64,000 nt of DNA from Haemaphysalis longicornis (Eukaryota; Arthropoda; Arachnida; Ixodida; Ixodidae), in the NCBI GenBank assembly GCA_013339765.2, contig CM023448.1, positions 27,604,551-27,668,550 of the forward strand, read 5' to 3'. Positions 30,254-40,348 of the stretch are shown here, in pieces; position 1 is the stretch's first letter; each line of letters begins with the position of its first letter. The notes under the pieces were generated by a model. It was not told the origin of the DNA, searched no databases, and saw only the letters and a list, made by a program, of their open reading frames with translations. The translations under genes were made by a program, and so were the position numbers.

Positions 30254-33200
30254 ATATATACATGAAATGTACATACAGGTACAATTGAAGGTACAGACAT
30301 TTCACAGATAATTAGACAAATGTTCCGGTATATAGATATAACCAAAAATACATCCGCATTACTGGGTGTTGCTTTGCCAAAGAAAACATGTATAAAACAA
30401 GTATAAAACAAGAACAACTCCTAAATACACTCTCGAACGTGCGAACAAGCAAAATTTTGAAGGTTTCAAAAAAAAAAAGGAAACAAGCAATCATTTCAAT
30501 TTTGCGCAAAAAATGAGTGGAATTCTTTCCGACTTTTGCAACAACCACTGTGAGAGAATTAATTCATTGCAATAGGTAGGTTATATTTCAGTGTCTGGTA
30601 TTTATAGAATGTACGAAAGTGAGGGATGGCCCAAGTGTCTGCATTTAGTGTGTTTATATTAGTAGTCCGTCGTTGTAGTTTGGCTGCAGATGATAAGTAG
30701 TTTGCAGTGTAGGCAGTGGAGAAGCAGAACATTTGACATAGACGAAATCGGTACATAATATTCATAGGAACAATATTAAAATGTTCAAATAAGCCTTTAG
30801 TAGCGGTCAAGGGCTCAATATTTGCTATAAGGCGAATCACTTTTTTGTGAAGAATAAAAAGTCTACCTAAGTTGGTTTTAGATGTGGTTCCCCATTTCAG
30901 TGTACTATAATTTAGGTATGATTGAAATATAGCATAGTAAATTTTATGGCTGTCAACAAAGTCTATTTTTTATCGTGTATGTAAAGGTTGTGTTCAACCG
31001 AACAAGGTTTGTTTTTTGCGCGAAATATAATTGCTTTGGTTTTCGTAGAATTAATACCGATGCGGTTCATTTTGGACCAGTTAGATAGCTTTTATAGAAC
31101 ATTGTTGCAGCATTGAATCGAATTGTAAACGTTAGGACCAGATAACAGGAGTATGCTATCATCAGCGTATAAAAACATTTAGCCTCGCTATCAATGTCTA
31201 CTATGTCATTTACGTAAGAGTTAAAGAAAAGTGGTCCGAGTACACTGCATTGAGGAACACCTCAACGTATCCCCCAAGTGGGACGACTTGTAATTATTAA
31301 CTTGCACACACTGAGTTCTGGCACTTATATAGGATTTAAGCACATCTAGGCACTTTCCTCGTATCCCGTAATTTTCAAGCTTTCTGGGTAAAATGGCATG
31401 GTCGAGGCAGTCGAATGCCTTACTAAAGTCCACAAAGATGGCAAGGCAGTATTTATTGTCTTCAAAATTTTGCAAAATATGTTCTTTTAATGTTGTAAGT
31501 GCTGTTTCTGTTGGTTTTTCTTTCCTAAAGCCAAATTGTGCGTCAGTAATAATGCTATGTTTCTCAAAGAAGTTTGATATCCGAGTAAAAATTACTTTTT
31601 CGAGCCCTTTGGAGAAAACTGGAAGGAATGAGATAGGGCGGTAATTATTTGGTAAGTTCCTATCGCCACCTCTATAGATTAAGGAAACCCTGGCTTTTTT
31701 CATTTTGTAGGGAAAAATTCCCGACAACAATAACTGGTTAAAAATATGTACCAGTATTGGGGGTAATTACTGACAAAACGTATTTAACAGGTGTAACTTG
31801 CAGGTTATCAATGGATAGGGCTTTACTATTTCTGAGACACATAAACGCGCTATATATTTCGTTTTCATCGGTGGGCTGTAGAAATATGCAGTCGGAATTG
31901 GGGCGGCCTAATATTACTTCTCGGGGAATATTGTCATGGGCGGAAGCAACATTCACGAAATAGTGGTTCATATGATCGACCAGCGCACTGCCTTTCATTT
32001 CCTTTCCATTAACCACTATGGTGGAGGGATCACATTTGTTTTTATCTCCTCGACCAAGTATGCTGTTTATAATTTTCCATACGGCGTGTGGCCTCTGCTC
32101 AGTCGCATTAGGGAACAGCTGTTCATAGTAGCTGTTCTTTGCGCGTCTAAGTCCAGCATTTACATGATTCATGACGCTTTTGCATTGTTTTAGCGCCTTT
32201 TTCTGATCTTGCGCGAAGAAAGGACTGATACAGGCGATTTTTTTCCCTTTAAATTTTTGCGGATCTCGAGTATTCCATGGTTTTCTAGCTTCCCGTGAAG
32301 ACTTTAACATGTTAAAAGAAAAATGTTTGTTGTAAATTGACTCAAAGATACTAAAAAATGTACTGTAAGCATCATTTGGGTTAAATTCCGCTATGACAGG
32401 CATCCAGTCTTGAAGAAGGATTCTTGAATTTTTGAAGGATTCTAGCTTATTTTTTGTAATGCACTGCATGGTTATCTCTTCCCTTGCTCGAACAGTATCA
32501 CTTTTACCGTTACGGTATGTTATAAAGACTGCACAATGATCACTGATATCGCAGGCAATGATTCCGGCGCTGTGAACAGGTTTATCGACGTTCGTTACGA
32601 TAGGATCAAGTGCGGATGAAGTTGAGCGTGTAATGCGGGTAGGGTTGGAAATAACATTCTTAAAACCAGACGAACGTAAACCAGTACCAAAATCCCGACT
32701 GTAGGGGGTTTCTTGTAAGACGTCAATATTAAAATCGCCACCACCTATGAGTTCAATATGGTTTTTGTGAGCAAAATCTAATAGGCTTTCATAATATTCT
32801 AGAAAACGAGTGATATTACCAGTTGGGGGCCGATAAAGAACAGAAATTGCCTGATTTTTATTTCGCAGTGTTAGTGTTTTATAGTCTTCCGAAATCTTCG
32901 TCAATTGGTGGACCAAATCATAGTTCAGTTCCATCAAAGCCAGAATACCAACACCAGCACCTATTCTGTGTGGGTGGTTGGCGAAAAAAGTGTCGTAACC
33001 AACAAGCTTAATCTTTTTAGAGTCATCTAAGTACAATGTTTCTGAAATCATTACAGCATCAAATTTAAAGGAAAACTCGTTCAAGAAAAGGGCTATATCA
33101 TCTTTGTTGGAGCATCCTGAGCGCACATTCATGTGAAGGACCGATCCGCATGAAGGTTCAATAATAATTTTAGATGGCAAGGCTAGATCATGATAATTCA

Positions 33201-33258
33201 TTATATATGCAAGGTTGGTACTAGCAGGCGAGCACCGGCTTACACTTTCTCCTATCAA
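30254..33258 (-). pseudogene. CR1-like LINE ORF2 (endonuclease + RT) and start of 3' UTR
   Basis: Minus-strand ORF2 starts near 33258. A 506-codon stretch (33258-31738) contains an AP-type endonuclease: LHMNVRS (residues 41-47), MISETLY (70-76), LYRPP (141-145), GDFNIDV (174-180), ISNPTRIT (203-210), LDPIVTN (217-223) and SDH (239-241), with all expected catalytic-type residues present. A one-base frame change near 31735 precedes the RT in the next frame: KKARVSLIYRGGDRNLPNNY, AQFGFRKEKPTETA, FVDFSKAFDCLDHAIL. The GVPQG/SVLGPL box has an upstream stop and a G-to-C change (about 31250), and YADD at about 31165-31154 is in a third frame. The C-terminal region FILHKKVIRLIANIEP... is open at 30840-30559. 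The 3' UTR continues past the Gypsy insertion at 24995-24731. It is inactive. Confidence 0.9.
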
Positions 33259-34162
33259 CTCGCTTGGTTCTGAGCGCTACGAACCCCGCCAGTGGATGTG
33301 CATCGGCGCTGCCCTGCACAGCGGGCGCTGTCCGCACAGCGAGTGGTGTCAGTACAGTGATGGAGTCATCATTTCTAGCACTAAAGACCTTCTCAGGGTC
33401 GCTTTCGCAAGAAATGTGCACCTTTGCTGAGCCATCTGATTGCCTAGCCAAAATTGTCCCATTACTCGACCACACGGACTTCCCCTTGTGCTCACACATT
33501 TTCTTTACACTCATGGCTAGAATTCTCTTCAGTGTGGTGCAAAGGTGCTCGTTTACAAAAATCGCCGCCGTGCTGTTTAAACAAAGATTTTTATTGTGGG
33601 GCGCGTGCTTTTAGCTTTTTATAGGAAGTTATCGCGCTTCGCTCGCGAGCGAAACTGGACAAGGATGTTAGTTCTTTCAGCGTTCTTTGTTGGAACGCGA
33701 TGGCAGGCCTCAATATCACCCTCAACAATCGGCTCGCTGATCGCGGCGCCAATCGCTGCAACGATATCGGCAACAGGTTTGTGTTCTGTCTCAACGACAC
33801 CTTGCATTTCTAAGTTGCATCTTCGGGAGTATTGTTCGGACTGCACTAATCTGCTTGCCAGGTCCTGCATTTTCCTTTCCATCGGCAAGAACTTTGCACG
33901 AAGAGCCTGGTTTGCTTGCTCAACTTTTCTGTTTGTTTCAGCAGCTTGATCCAGTGCCTTTTTCAGGTCGGAAATGTCCTCATGGGCGTTCTCGAGACTT
34001 TTGATTATTTCTTTTTGCTCAGATTTCAGTTCGCGAATATCATTTCGCAGTTATCGCTCAATGGTTTCACGGAAGCACTTCAGATCGTGGCTTCTTTTCG
34101 TCTTTCAGCTTGTTTAGTTCCCCTCTCATTTCGTCTTTTAGTTTTGCTACGTCTTCAGCCAT
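33221..34162 (-). pseudogene. CR1-like LINE ORF1 (coiled coil + RNA-binding)
   Basis: Starts with ATG at 34162 (MAEDVAKLKDEMRGELNKL), a charged coiled-coil stretch, with a frame change and stops near 34050. The middle part is open at 33888-33619: EQYSRRCNLEMQGVVE, DIEACHRVPTK, ILVQFRSRAKRDNFL, matching the RRM-like RNA-binding domain of L1/CR1-type ORF1 proteins. After a stop and frame change at about 33619-33560 the C-terminal part continues (IFVNEHLCTTLKRILAMS, VWSSNGTILARQSDGSAKVH) and ends at TAG 33221-33223. Its end overlaps the ORF2 start by about 38 nt in a different frame. ORF1p packages the LINE RNA. Confidence 0.85.
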
Positions 34163-34288
34163 CGAAAAAGCCCTCAACAGAACTCACAAGCACAATGGGA
34201 CAGCACGCTCTACAATACACTTCTACACTTGGCAGCAGCGACGAATACAGAGCAAACAGTGCTTGCAGTATAGACTATCGTTACTAAC

Positions 34289-34598
34289 CTGTACAAGAAA
34301 ATACCGAGTGTTTAGCCGGGTGCGCAAGTGGCCCGTCGCAGCCGCCAAGTGAAGCCAGCCGGAGTGTTGGGTCCCCCTTTATACGGTGCAAGCCGTGACG
34401 TAAAACGACACAGCAGGCCGCTGGTGATGCAGCTGACGATCGCTCCTTCCCGGTGCCAGCAATCTTGATTCTAGCGTCCGCGATGGCGCAGTGGTGGACC
34501 TTATGGTGCTTTGCGTGCAGCTGCTCCGGGGAGGGGCCTGTAAAAGGAATACCGAGTGTTTATCCCGGTGCGCAAGTGGCCCGTCGCAACCACCAAGT
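34289..34598 (-). repeat. tandem 5' units upstream of LINE ORF1, period about 240 bp
   Basis: ATACCGAGTGTTTA then GTGCGCAAGTGGCCCGTCGC and CCAAGT occur at about 34303-34353 and again at about 34542-34594. Placed just upstream of ORF1 on the minus strand, these look like tandem 5' UTR/promoter units of the LINE. Confidence 0.6.
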
Positions 34599-34643
34599 AA
34601 GAAAGATTACCTTGCGCCAAGTAAGATTACCTTGCGCTTGAGT

Positions 34644-34940
34644 TGTTGAGGGGCGATTCTCGGGCTGCTCAGGTGTTGAATACAGGTTTCCTGGTACGCA
34701 ATCAGCGTTACGCTGCGGGTTCCACGTGGTTGAAGGCGCTTGTACATTGCTAATTATCGACTGGTTCCAGGTTCACCCATCATGAAAGCCGAAACGAGTA
34801 TTGACATTGTGAGCGGTATATTTTCCGGGGGAGGGGGGGCTAAACTCAGGTGGGCCTTCACCGACGTTCGAGGTAGCTTTGTTAAAAAAATGACCATCAT
34901 TTATCATTGCCTTTTCTTCAACATGTGACAATTGTGTACA
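34644..34940 (-). repeat. TG...CA LTR-like repeat, copy A (solo)
   Basis: On the minus strand this 297-bp sequence starts TGTACACAATTG and ends CCCCTCAACA, the canonical LTR termini. A second copy with the same two ends is at 39411-40340. No gag or pol adjoins it, so it looks like a solo LTR. The immediate 5-bp flanks do not match, so a target duplication is not confirmed. A C-rich tract inside (G-rich on plus, about 34828-34840) is variable between the copies. Confidence 0.65.
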
Positions 34941-36249
34941 ATGTGTACCTGTACAGAGTGTCATATGAATCTGTTGTAATATGACGCAACTAAACCAGCT
35001 TCAAAACTGGAATAGGTGACCCCAAATGTATTGACAGGATGTAGAAAGATTGTTTTAGATTAGATCGATCAGCAGTGTGTGTCCAGGGGAAAGCTGCAGG
35101 GTGTTATGTTTCAGGGTGTTTCAATTCTAAGTAGGATTTTACACACACCCCATGTCTCAGACAACTTCTCGCAACGGAAGCTGAGCTTTAGAATTACGAA
35201 CATACTGTAAGTGTACAACTTTGCCTCTGTTGTGTTTTTAAATGACACTGCCACGATAGCATTTTACCACACTGAGCCACCCCTAATAAAAATAATTTGC
35301 CTAATTGAACAATGATTCCCGAGGGATCGGTCATTCCATTTTTGGATTTCCAGTGGGTGTGTGTTAATGGAGTTCAGATGTGGTTCCAGTCTCCCTGGAA
35401 GGGCGGACTGGTTGGGTTGTATGTGGGCTGGAGCGTTAAAATGATTTCGGTAATTATTGTACCAGGAGAGCGTTGGTGCTATTGAAGATGATCAGGCTGT
35501 ACAGGTATGAATTCGTGTTTTGGTTTGGTGCAAGCACGACCAATCAGCTACATTTCTAAACCACACGTGATCCTGCACTTGGTCATCCCCCTACAAAAGC
35601 AAACGCCAACCTAAATTGATTGGATACCAAACCTTCCCAAGGGACCCGTACCATCAGGCAGCTAACTTTGAGCACATTCTCGGTGTTAACTCTGAACCCT
35701 GACTCTGATACTTCACACAATTTTGTAACTTCACACAACTATTCGAACATCGGTCCTTTCTTAACGTATATGGTCCCCCTACCCCCATAACCCCCACTGA
35801 ACGACGTCAGCACCGTTTGTCTATTCTCCTACAGTAGCGAGACGTCCCCTTCCGAGCACATGGATATTTTAGCACCCCTTATATAGAAACGGAATGCGAT
35901 GAATTGCCAAGACAGGCAGGCGCCCACCAAAAGTCATCGCCAATTATACAGTTGTCTCCAAAACTGCCTAACCCTACCCCCCTCCTCCGCATCGGAAAAA
36001 GCGCTACGTGCGACATTTCGGACCTTAGCTTTAGGAAGACCAGTCCGCTAATGGAGGGTGGCTGTTAAAATAATCATATGTAGTGTTCCCAAAAATAATG
36101 TTTAAAAAATAACTTACGAAAGTAAACCTCCAAAATTTCGATATGCTCGAATCCCCGAGTGGTATAAATTCTGCAAAGATAACACCCCTCTCTCTTCCAT
36201 ACAGAACAATCTCGCCAAGTGGATTGGTGCACCCTAGTAACGACTGCAA
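34941..36249. other. unassigned sequence, no gene seen
   Basis: No recognisable coding motif and no repeat pair that I can identify. Open frames are under 75 codons. Confidence 0.45.
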
Positions 36250-36600
36250 TATCACCGAATTGACGGCTGGACACCTGGCAGCTGATTCGCATCGCCTAGA
36301 TGTTTAAGAAGCCAGGCATATTCTCTCTAGGTGGTTCTGTAAGCACATTGACTCTAAATACCCAGAGGTGCGTGTTGCTGCTCTCTATCAGCACGTTGAA
36401 CACTTCGAAACCTCATAGAAACAGAAGCCGGCATCTTTCTGCAACCAGCTTGAAGGCACGCTAGGCACAGCGCACACATGGGACATACTCCACCCTCTTA
36501 TCCATAAAGAACCATGCAAACATTCCTTCCAACCAAATTCATCGGGAGAAACAAACCTCTTGCGTATCACCTAAGCAACTCCTACGATCAGTTCGACGAA
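36250..36600 (+). pseudogene. possible LINE ORF2 linker fragment
   Basis: Plus-strand translation in shifting frames gives CNQLEGTLGTAHTWDILHPL (about 36440-36500), the pattern of the segment between endonuclease and RT in Jockey/R1-like LINEs, where a conserved Trp is followed by an Ile/Leu-rich helix and then NLLRIT. Stops are frequent and neither the endonuclease nor RT blocks can be seen, so this is tentative. Confidence 0.35.
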
Positions 36601-37060
36601 AACTCTTTGACCATAAATCCTAATGAAACATAGAGCGCTGCAACGGGCCCGGGCTGGCCCCAAAACCCTAACCTGGGCAACGCCCAGGCTCAATGCTAGG
36701 GACGCGGGGACAGGCTCATGCTCGACGCCATGGGTCCTGGATAGGTTCGGGCTTCAAATCAAGACTTCTGCCGGTAATATTTGTTTGGTGAAGTGTAGAA
36801 AACGCTATTGAAAGCAATTAGTTTGTTTATTTTTACGCGCTATTTTAGTTGTATGCATTACTTTAAAAACATGTTTGCTTGCTCTGATACTCACTAGACC
36901 GTAATTTTATTGGAATTCTATGTATTGTACCAAGATTGTATATTTTAGACCTTAACATAACGAATATACGATTACAAGGAATGCCCTGGCGGGGATAGGA
37001 ATATTTCACACAGCCAGGAGCTCTGCGCTTATATCTAGATACAACTGTGGTTCGGTTTCT
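36601..37060. other. unassigned, AT-rich
   Basis: Nothing recognised. A GC-rich patch at about 36640-36720 contains GGCCCGGGC and GGGCAACGCCC. Confidence 0.4.
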
Positions 37061-37284
37061 TGATTAATTGTATGGTTTAACGCTCCGAAGCAGTGCGGGT
37101 GATGAGGCACGCCGCCGTGGAGGGCTCCAAAATAATTTTGTCCACATGGGGCTCTTTCACGTGCTCCGAAATCTCGTACACACAGGTATTTTTGTTTTTT
37201 GCCTCCATCAGAGAACCTGCGGCCGCGGTCGGAACCTCGTGCTCAGCGGCACAGTGCCTTAGCCACTGCCCCAACGCAGCGGGT
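37061..37284 (-). mobile_element. tRNA-derived SINE, minus strand
   Basis: Same family and orientation as 5063-5303: tail GATTAATTGTATGGTTTAACG, body GGCACGCCGCCGTGGAGGGC and CTCGTACACACAGG, and a tRNA-like head region at 37210-37284. The head is damaged (the B-box sequence is shortened in GGTCGGAACC), so polymerase III activity is unlikely. Confidence 0.8.
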
Positions 37285-38028
37285 GTGATACGTCTTAGAT
37301 GTCGCGCCAATGAAAATGCGGCTACAGGGGCGGGAATTAAACTTTGCCGCGTATCTGCTCCTTCGGTTGCAAATGTCGACGAAAGACGATAGTCAACAGG
37401 TACCCTTGGTTTAAATGCCTCCCCGATCCCGTCCCGTCTCGTTCCTGCCACAATAAAACGCTAGGGCTTCGCTGAAATTTAATTTAACGCGTTCCACTTC
37501 TCCAAGTCGTCTGTCGCGATGGAAGCGCTTGCCATATTGGACTGTAGTGCTGCTATCAGCTTACTACTACAAGCCAATATAATTCTTCCCGCCTCCGCAC
37601 TGCTCGTGTGTCCCCTGCCTGAAGTTGCGACAATGGAAGTTCGGATCTTTTATGGCTTGCTACTCGTCCCGCAAGTGCGGGTGTTGCACTACCCCTATTT
37701 TTTTTGCTTATTATTGTAAAAACCAACCCAAGGAACGTTCCGAACTAACGAGCGCGGGTGCTTCTGGTGTTTTTACATATATTTTGCATCAAATGTACCT
37801 GCAGTTTTCTTTGCGGTAAACAACAGCGAGTTGTATGACAAGTGCCAGCGGCTCACGCATTTCGAACTATTTTGGCTATTTAACCGCTTGGTTTACGAAG
37901 CCTCTGTGGGACACCCTGCGCGGGTATGCACGGCTCTACTTGGGTCCGTTATCGCTCTATGCCTCCTGACTCCGGCTGTCCCCGGAATCAGTGTTACAGC
38001 TGGCTACGACAAAAAGCGAGCCCCTAAA
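37285..38028. other. unassigned sequence
   Basis: No motif or repeat recognised. Several short frames overlap. Confidence 0.4.
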
Positions 38029-38154
38029 GTGCGAAACATGGTCAAGTAGCGCTCTGAAGACGGAACAAAATAGAGACAACACAGGACTAGCGCTAGTCCT
38101 GTGTGGGTCTCTACTTTTGTCCAGTCTTCACCGCGCTGCTTGACCATGTTTCAC
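38029..38154. mobile_element. near-perfect palindromic MITE, about 126 bp
   Basis: The whole sequence is one inverted repeat centred on AGGACTAGCGCTAGTCCT. The left arm contains GAAACATGGTCAAGTAGCGC and AACAAAATAGAGAC. The right arm reads the reverse complement (GTTTCACAG at its end) with roughly eight differences over about 62 bp. There is essentially no loop. It has no coding capacity. Miniature palindromes of this sort are normally mobilised in trans by a DNA transposase, but the class cannot be named from this copy, since no clear target duplication is visible. Confidence 0.8.
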
Positions 38155-38744
38155 AGTTCGAACCATCTAGCCCACATTTACGCGCTGACACTAAAGTGCT
38201 CCGCACTTAAAATATCCCGAGCCTTCTCCACTAACCTGAAATGCCGTAGGGGCGAAGCATGCAATGTACGCGTGTATTCAAAGATTGTTTCTATCTTTCC
38301 ACACTTTGCGCGCTGATTGCGCGTCTTGGATGTACCCATGGGAGGAGCAATCACGCAAGTCCTCGGGTGGTGGCGCCATCTCGGGCGACTAACCCGATTT
38401 AGGCACTTTGTAAAGCAATGTGTTCTCAGTTTTTGGCGGTGGCCGGGGTCAACCCGAACGCGCTTTAAAGCCCTCTCCTGGGGGCTTGTCTTCAGGGATC
38501 AACCATGCCCCGACACCAATTAGGGAGGACTTTTCTTGGTTCGACCGACCTCCAGAACCGACCAGCACTTTGGTAGAGAGGCGGTGGGTATGGCAAGGTA
38601 ACACAAACTACAAACCATGTACAAATAGCTTCTGCTCGTGCTTGACGATTGCTCAAGCGGAGAGGGAACGTTCCACGAATTTTTAAATAATCTTAGTTTA
38701 TTTCATTTCATTTTTTAGCCATTACTTACTTTTATTTTGTTACG
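38155..38744. other. unassigned sequence
   Basis: Nothing recognised. Confidence 0.4.
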
Positions 38745-38850
38745 CGCTCCGTTCTAGCGCAAGGCGTTGGAAACAGGTGTCCCGGTGTTTTGGTGCCGGG
38801 ACGCCATGTAACGCCGACAGCCCGAGTCACTAAGGCTGTTCGGCCCTAGA
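38745..38850. repeat. dispersed repeat related to 60.7-60.9 kb
   Basis: GGCGTTGGAAAC..GTGTCCCGGTGTTTT and ACGCCGACAGCCCGA recur near 60815-60900 in the same order and orientation. Family not recognised. Confidence 0.5.
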
Positions 38851-39410
38851 AATACATGATATTTATTCAGAGGCAGCATATCCGTACAAACAACAACATT
38901 CTCATAACTTCCGGCGTGCGAAGACAAATAAAAAGCATTCGAAACGCGAAATGTGACATAATATCCGTCCTAAAAGAATACTTAAAATGGTTAGTTTTTT
39001 TAGTATCAGTATACATATAAACAGTATATTCAAATATCGACAACTATCTACAACAACACATGAAATGATCGCTTCACTATAATGCTGTGTGTGGTGCAGA
39101 ACTCCAGAGCATACAATTACAGAGCTCTAATCTTCTTATACTGGCATGTGGAGAAACAACCAATGTCAAAAAATAAACAGCAAATACTCGCCAAAGCGCG
39201 CAAACGTCCGCAGTCAGTTTATGCAGCAATACGTTATCTGGCATTGCGTACATCTGTACACTAGCACACTGCAGATGCATGTGGGATAGTATCGATCCCG
39301 AGGCTTCTGTTATTGGGTCATAGGACCCGACGTTGAAGCCTCGGCTCCTCCAATGCAGGACGCGCTGGGGCTTATGGCGTGGGCGTAGCTGTTGAGGCTT
39401 CGAAGTCAGC
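38851..39410. other. unassigned, AT-rich
   Basis: No motif. The 138-codon minus-strand frame at 39493-39077 overlaps the next repeat and has no recognisable domain. Confidence 0.4.
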
Positions 39411-39592
39411 TGTTGAGGGGCGATTCTCGGGCTGCTCAGGTGTTGAATACAGGTTTCCTGGTTCGCAATCAGCGTTACGCTGCGGGTTTCCACGTGGTTG
39501 AAGGCGCTTGTACATTGCTAATTATCGACTGGTTCCAGGTTCACCCATCATGAAGCCGAAACGAGTATTGACATTGTGAGCGGTATACTTTT

Positions 39593-39611
39593 CCGGGGGG
39601 GGGGGGGGGGC
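39593..39611. repeat. poly-G run in copy B
   Basis: About 17-18 consecutive G, where copy A has GGGGGAGGGGGGG. Length may be unstable or an assembly artefact. Confidence 0.8.
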
Positions 39612-39864
39612 TAAACTCAAGGTCGGCCTTCACGGACGTTCGAGGTAGCTTTGTTAAAAAATTCACCCGCATTTCCCCGAAGGGGAGCATGGGAAGTGCG
39701 AATGCACGGGTGATGCTAAGAGGGGGAGTTATGTTGACTGTGTTGGCAATTCGCCCGTTAGTTGCATTTAACACCCCGCGTGATCAAGTGGGGATTCCAC
39801 ACACCTCGTTAGTCCCCGCTGGAAATCTTGGTGAATAAAGTGTATGTTCGAGAGGAATAAAATC

Positions 39865-39865
<1 letters not shown>

Positions 39866-39904
<39 letters not shown>
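39866..39904. repeat. (CA)n microsatellite
   Basis: About 19 uninterrupted CA units inside the 619-bp insertion. Confidence 0.95.
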
Positions 39905-39908
<4 letters not shown>

Positions 39909-39917
39909 CGCAAGTAA

Positions 39918-40205
39918 AGTGGCGTACTACGTCATTGCGCCGTTGGTACACACGCTCCCCTCCGCTCCGCGCCGTTGCAAGTGGCGAGGAGGCGCACGCG
40001 CCCGACGTCACGGCGAGCGAAGGGGAGAGGAGGCGAGAGTGAGCGACGTCCACGCGAGCGAAGGGGAAAGGAGGCGAAAGCGCGCGACATCAGGCGAGTG
40101 AAGGGAAGAGGAGGCGAGAGTGCACGACGTCACGTGGCGTACTACGTCATTGCGCCGTTGCTACACACGCTCCCCTCCGCTCCGCGCCGTTGGTAGGCGC
40201 GAGGA
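39918..40205. repeat. GC-rich tandem region (215-bp repeat enclosing 41-bp minisatellite)
   Basis: GTGGCGTACTACGTCATTGC through CTCCGCGCCGTTG occurs at 39918-39976 and about 40133-40191. Between them are three units of about 41 bp (40010-40050, 40051-40091, 40092-40131) with the core GCGAGCGAAGGGGAGAGGAG and ending CGACGTC, plus a partial unit before them. Confidence 0.85.
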
Positions 40206-40348
40206 AGCGCGCGATAACACCTGTGCTGCGGACGGACGGCGGTCGACGGAATTCAGGGTCGCTTATAAAGTGCATTCGCACTTAAAAAATCACCATCATT
40301 TATCATTGCCTTTTTCTCCTACATGTGACAATTGTGTACATTTTTATG

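Larger units (their letters stand above)
39663..40281. mobile_element. 619-bp insertion with 9-bp target duplication
   Basis: TTAAAAAAT occurs at 39654-39662 and 40282-40290. The empty site is represented by copy A (TTAAAAAAAT near 34880). The insertion begins TCACCCGCATTTCCCCG and ends ...GTGCATTCGCAC. A 14-bp inverted repeat (AAGTGCGAATGCAC at 39694-39707, GTGCATTCGCACTT at 40270-40283) lies near its ends, the right one reaching into the duplication. Inside are an AATAAA-type signal near 39833, a (CA)n microsatellite and a GC-rich tandem region. There is no coding capacity. A 9-bp duplication again fits MULE-type transposition, or an unusual non-autonomous element. Confidence 0.7.
39411..40340 (-). 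repeat. LTR-like repeat, copy B, split by an insertion
   Basis: Shares both ends with copy A (plus-strand ends TGTTGAGGGGCG and ATTGTGTACA). Copy A sequence covers 39411-39662 and 40282-40340. The 619 bp between them are absent from copy A and are flanked by a 9-bp repeat. Copy B ends 9 bp from a decayed Gypsy integrase on the same strand, so it could be that element's LTR or an independent insertion. Confidence 0.75.

Noticed and set aside
39844..40196. Arg/Glu-rich plus-strand frames across 39.8-40.2 kb as a protein
   Set aside because: They are translations of the CA microsatellite and the 41-bp minisatellite.
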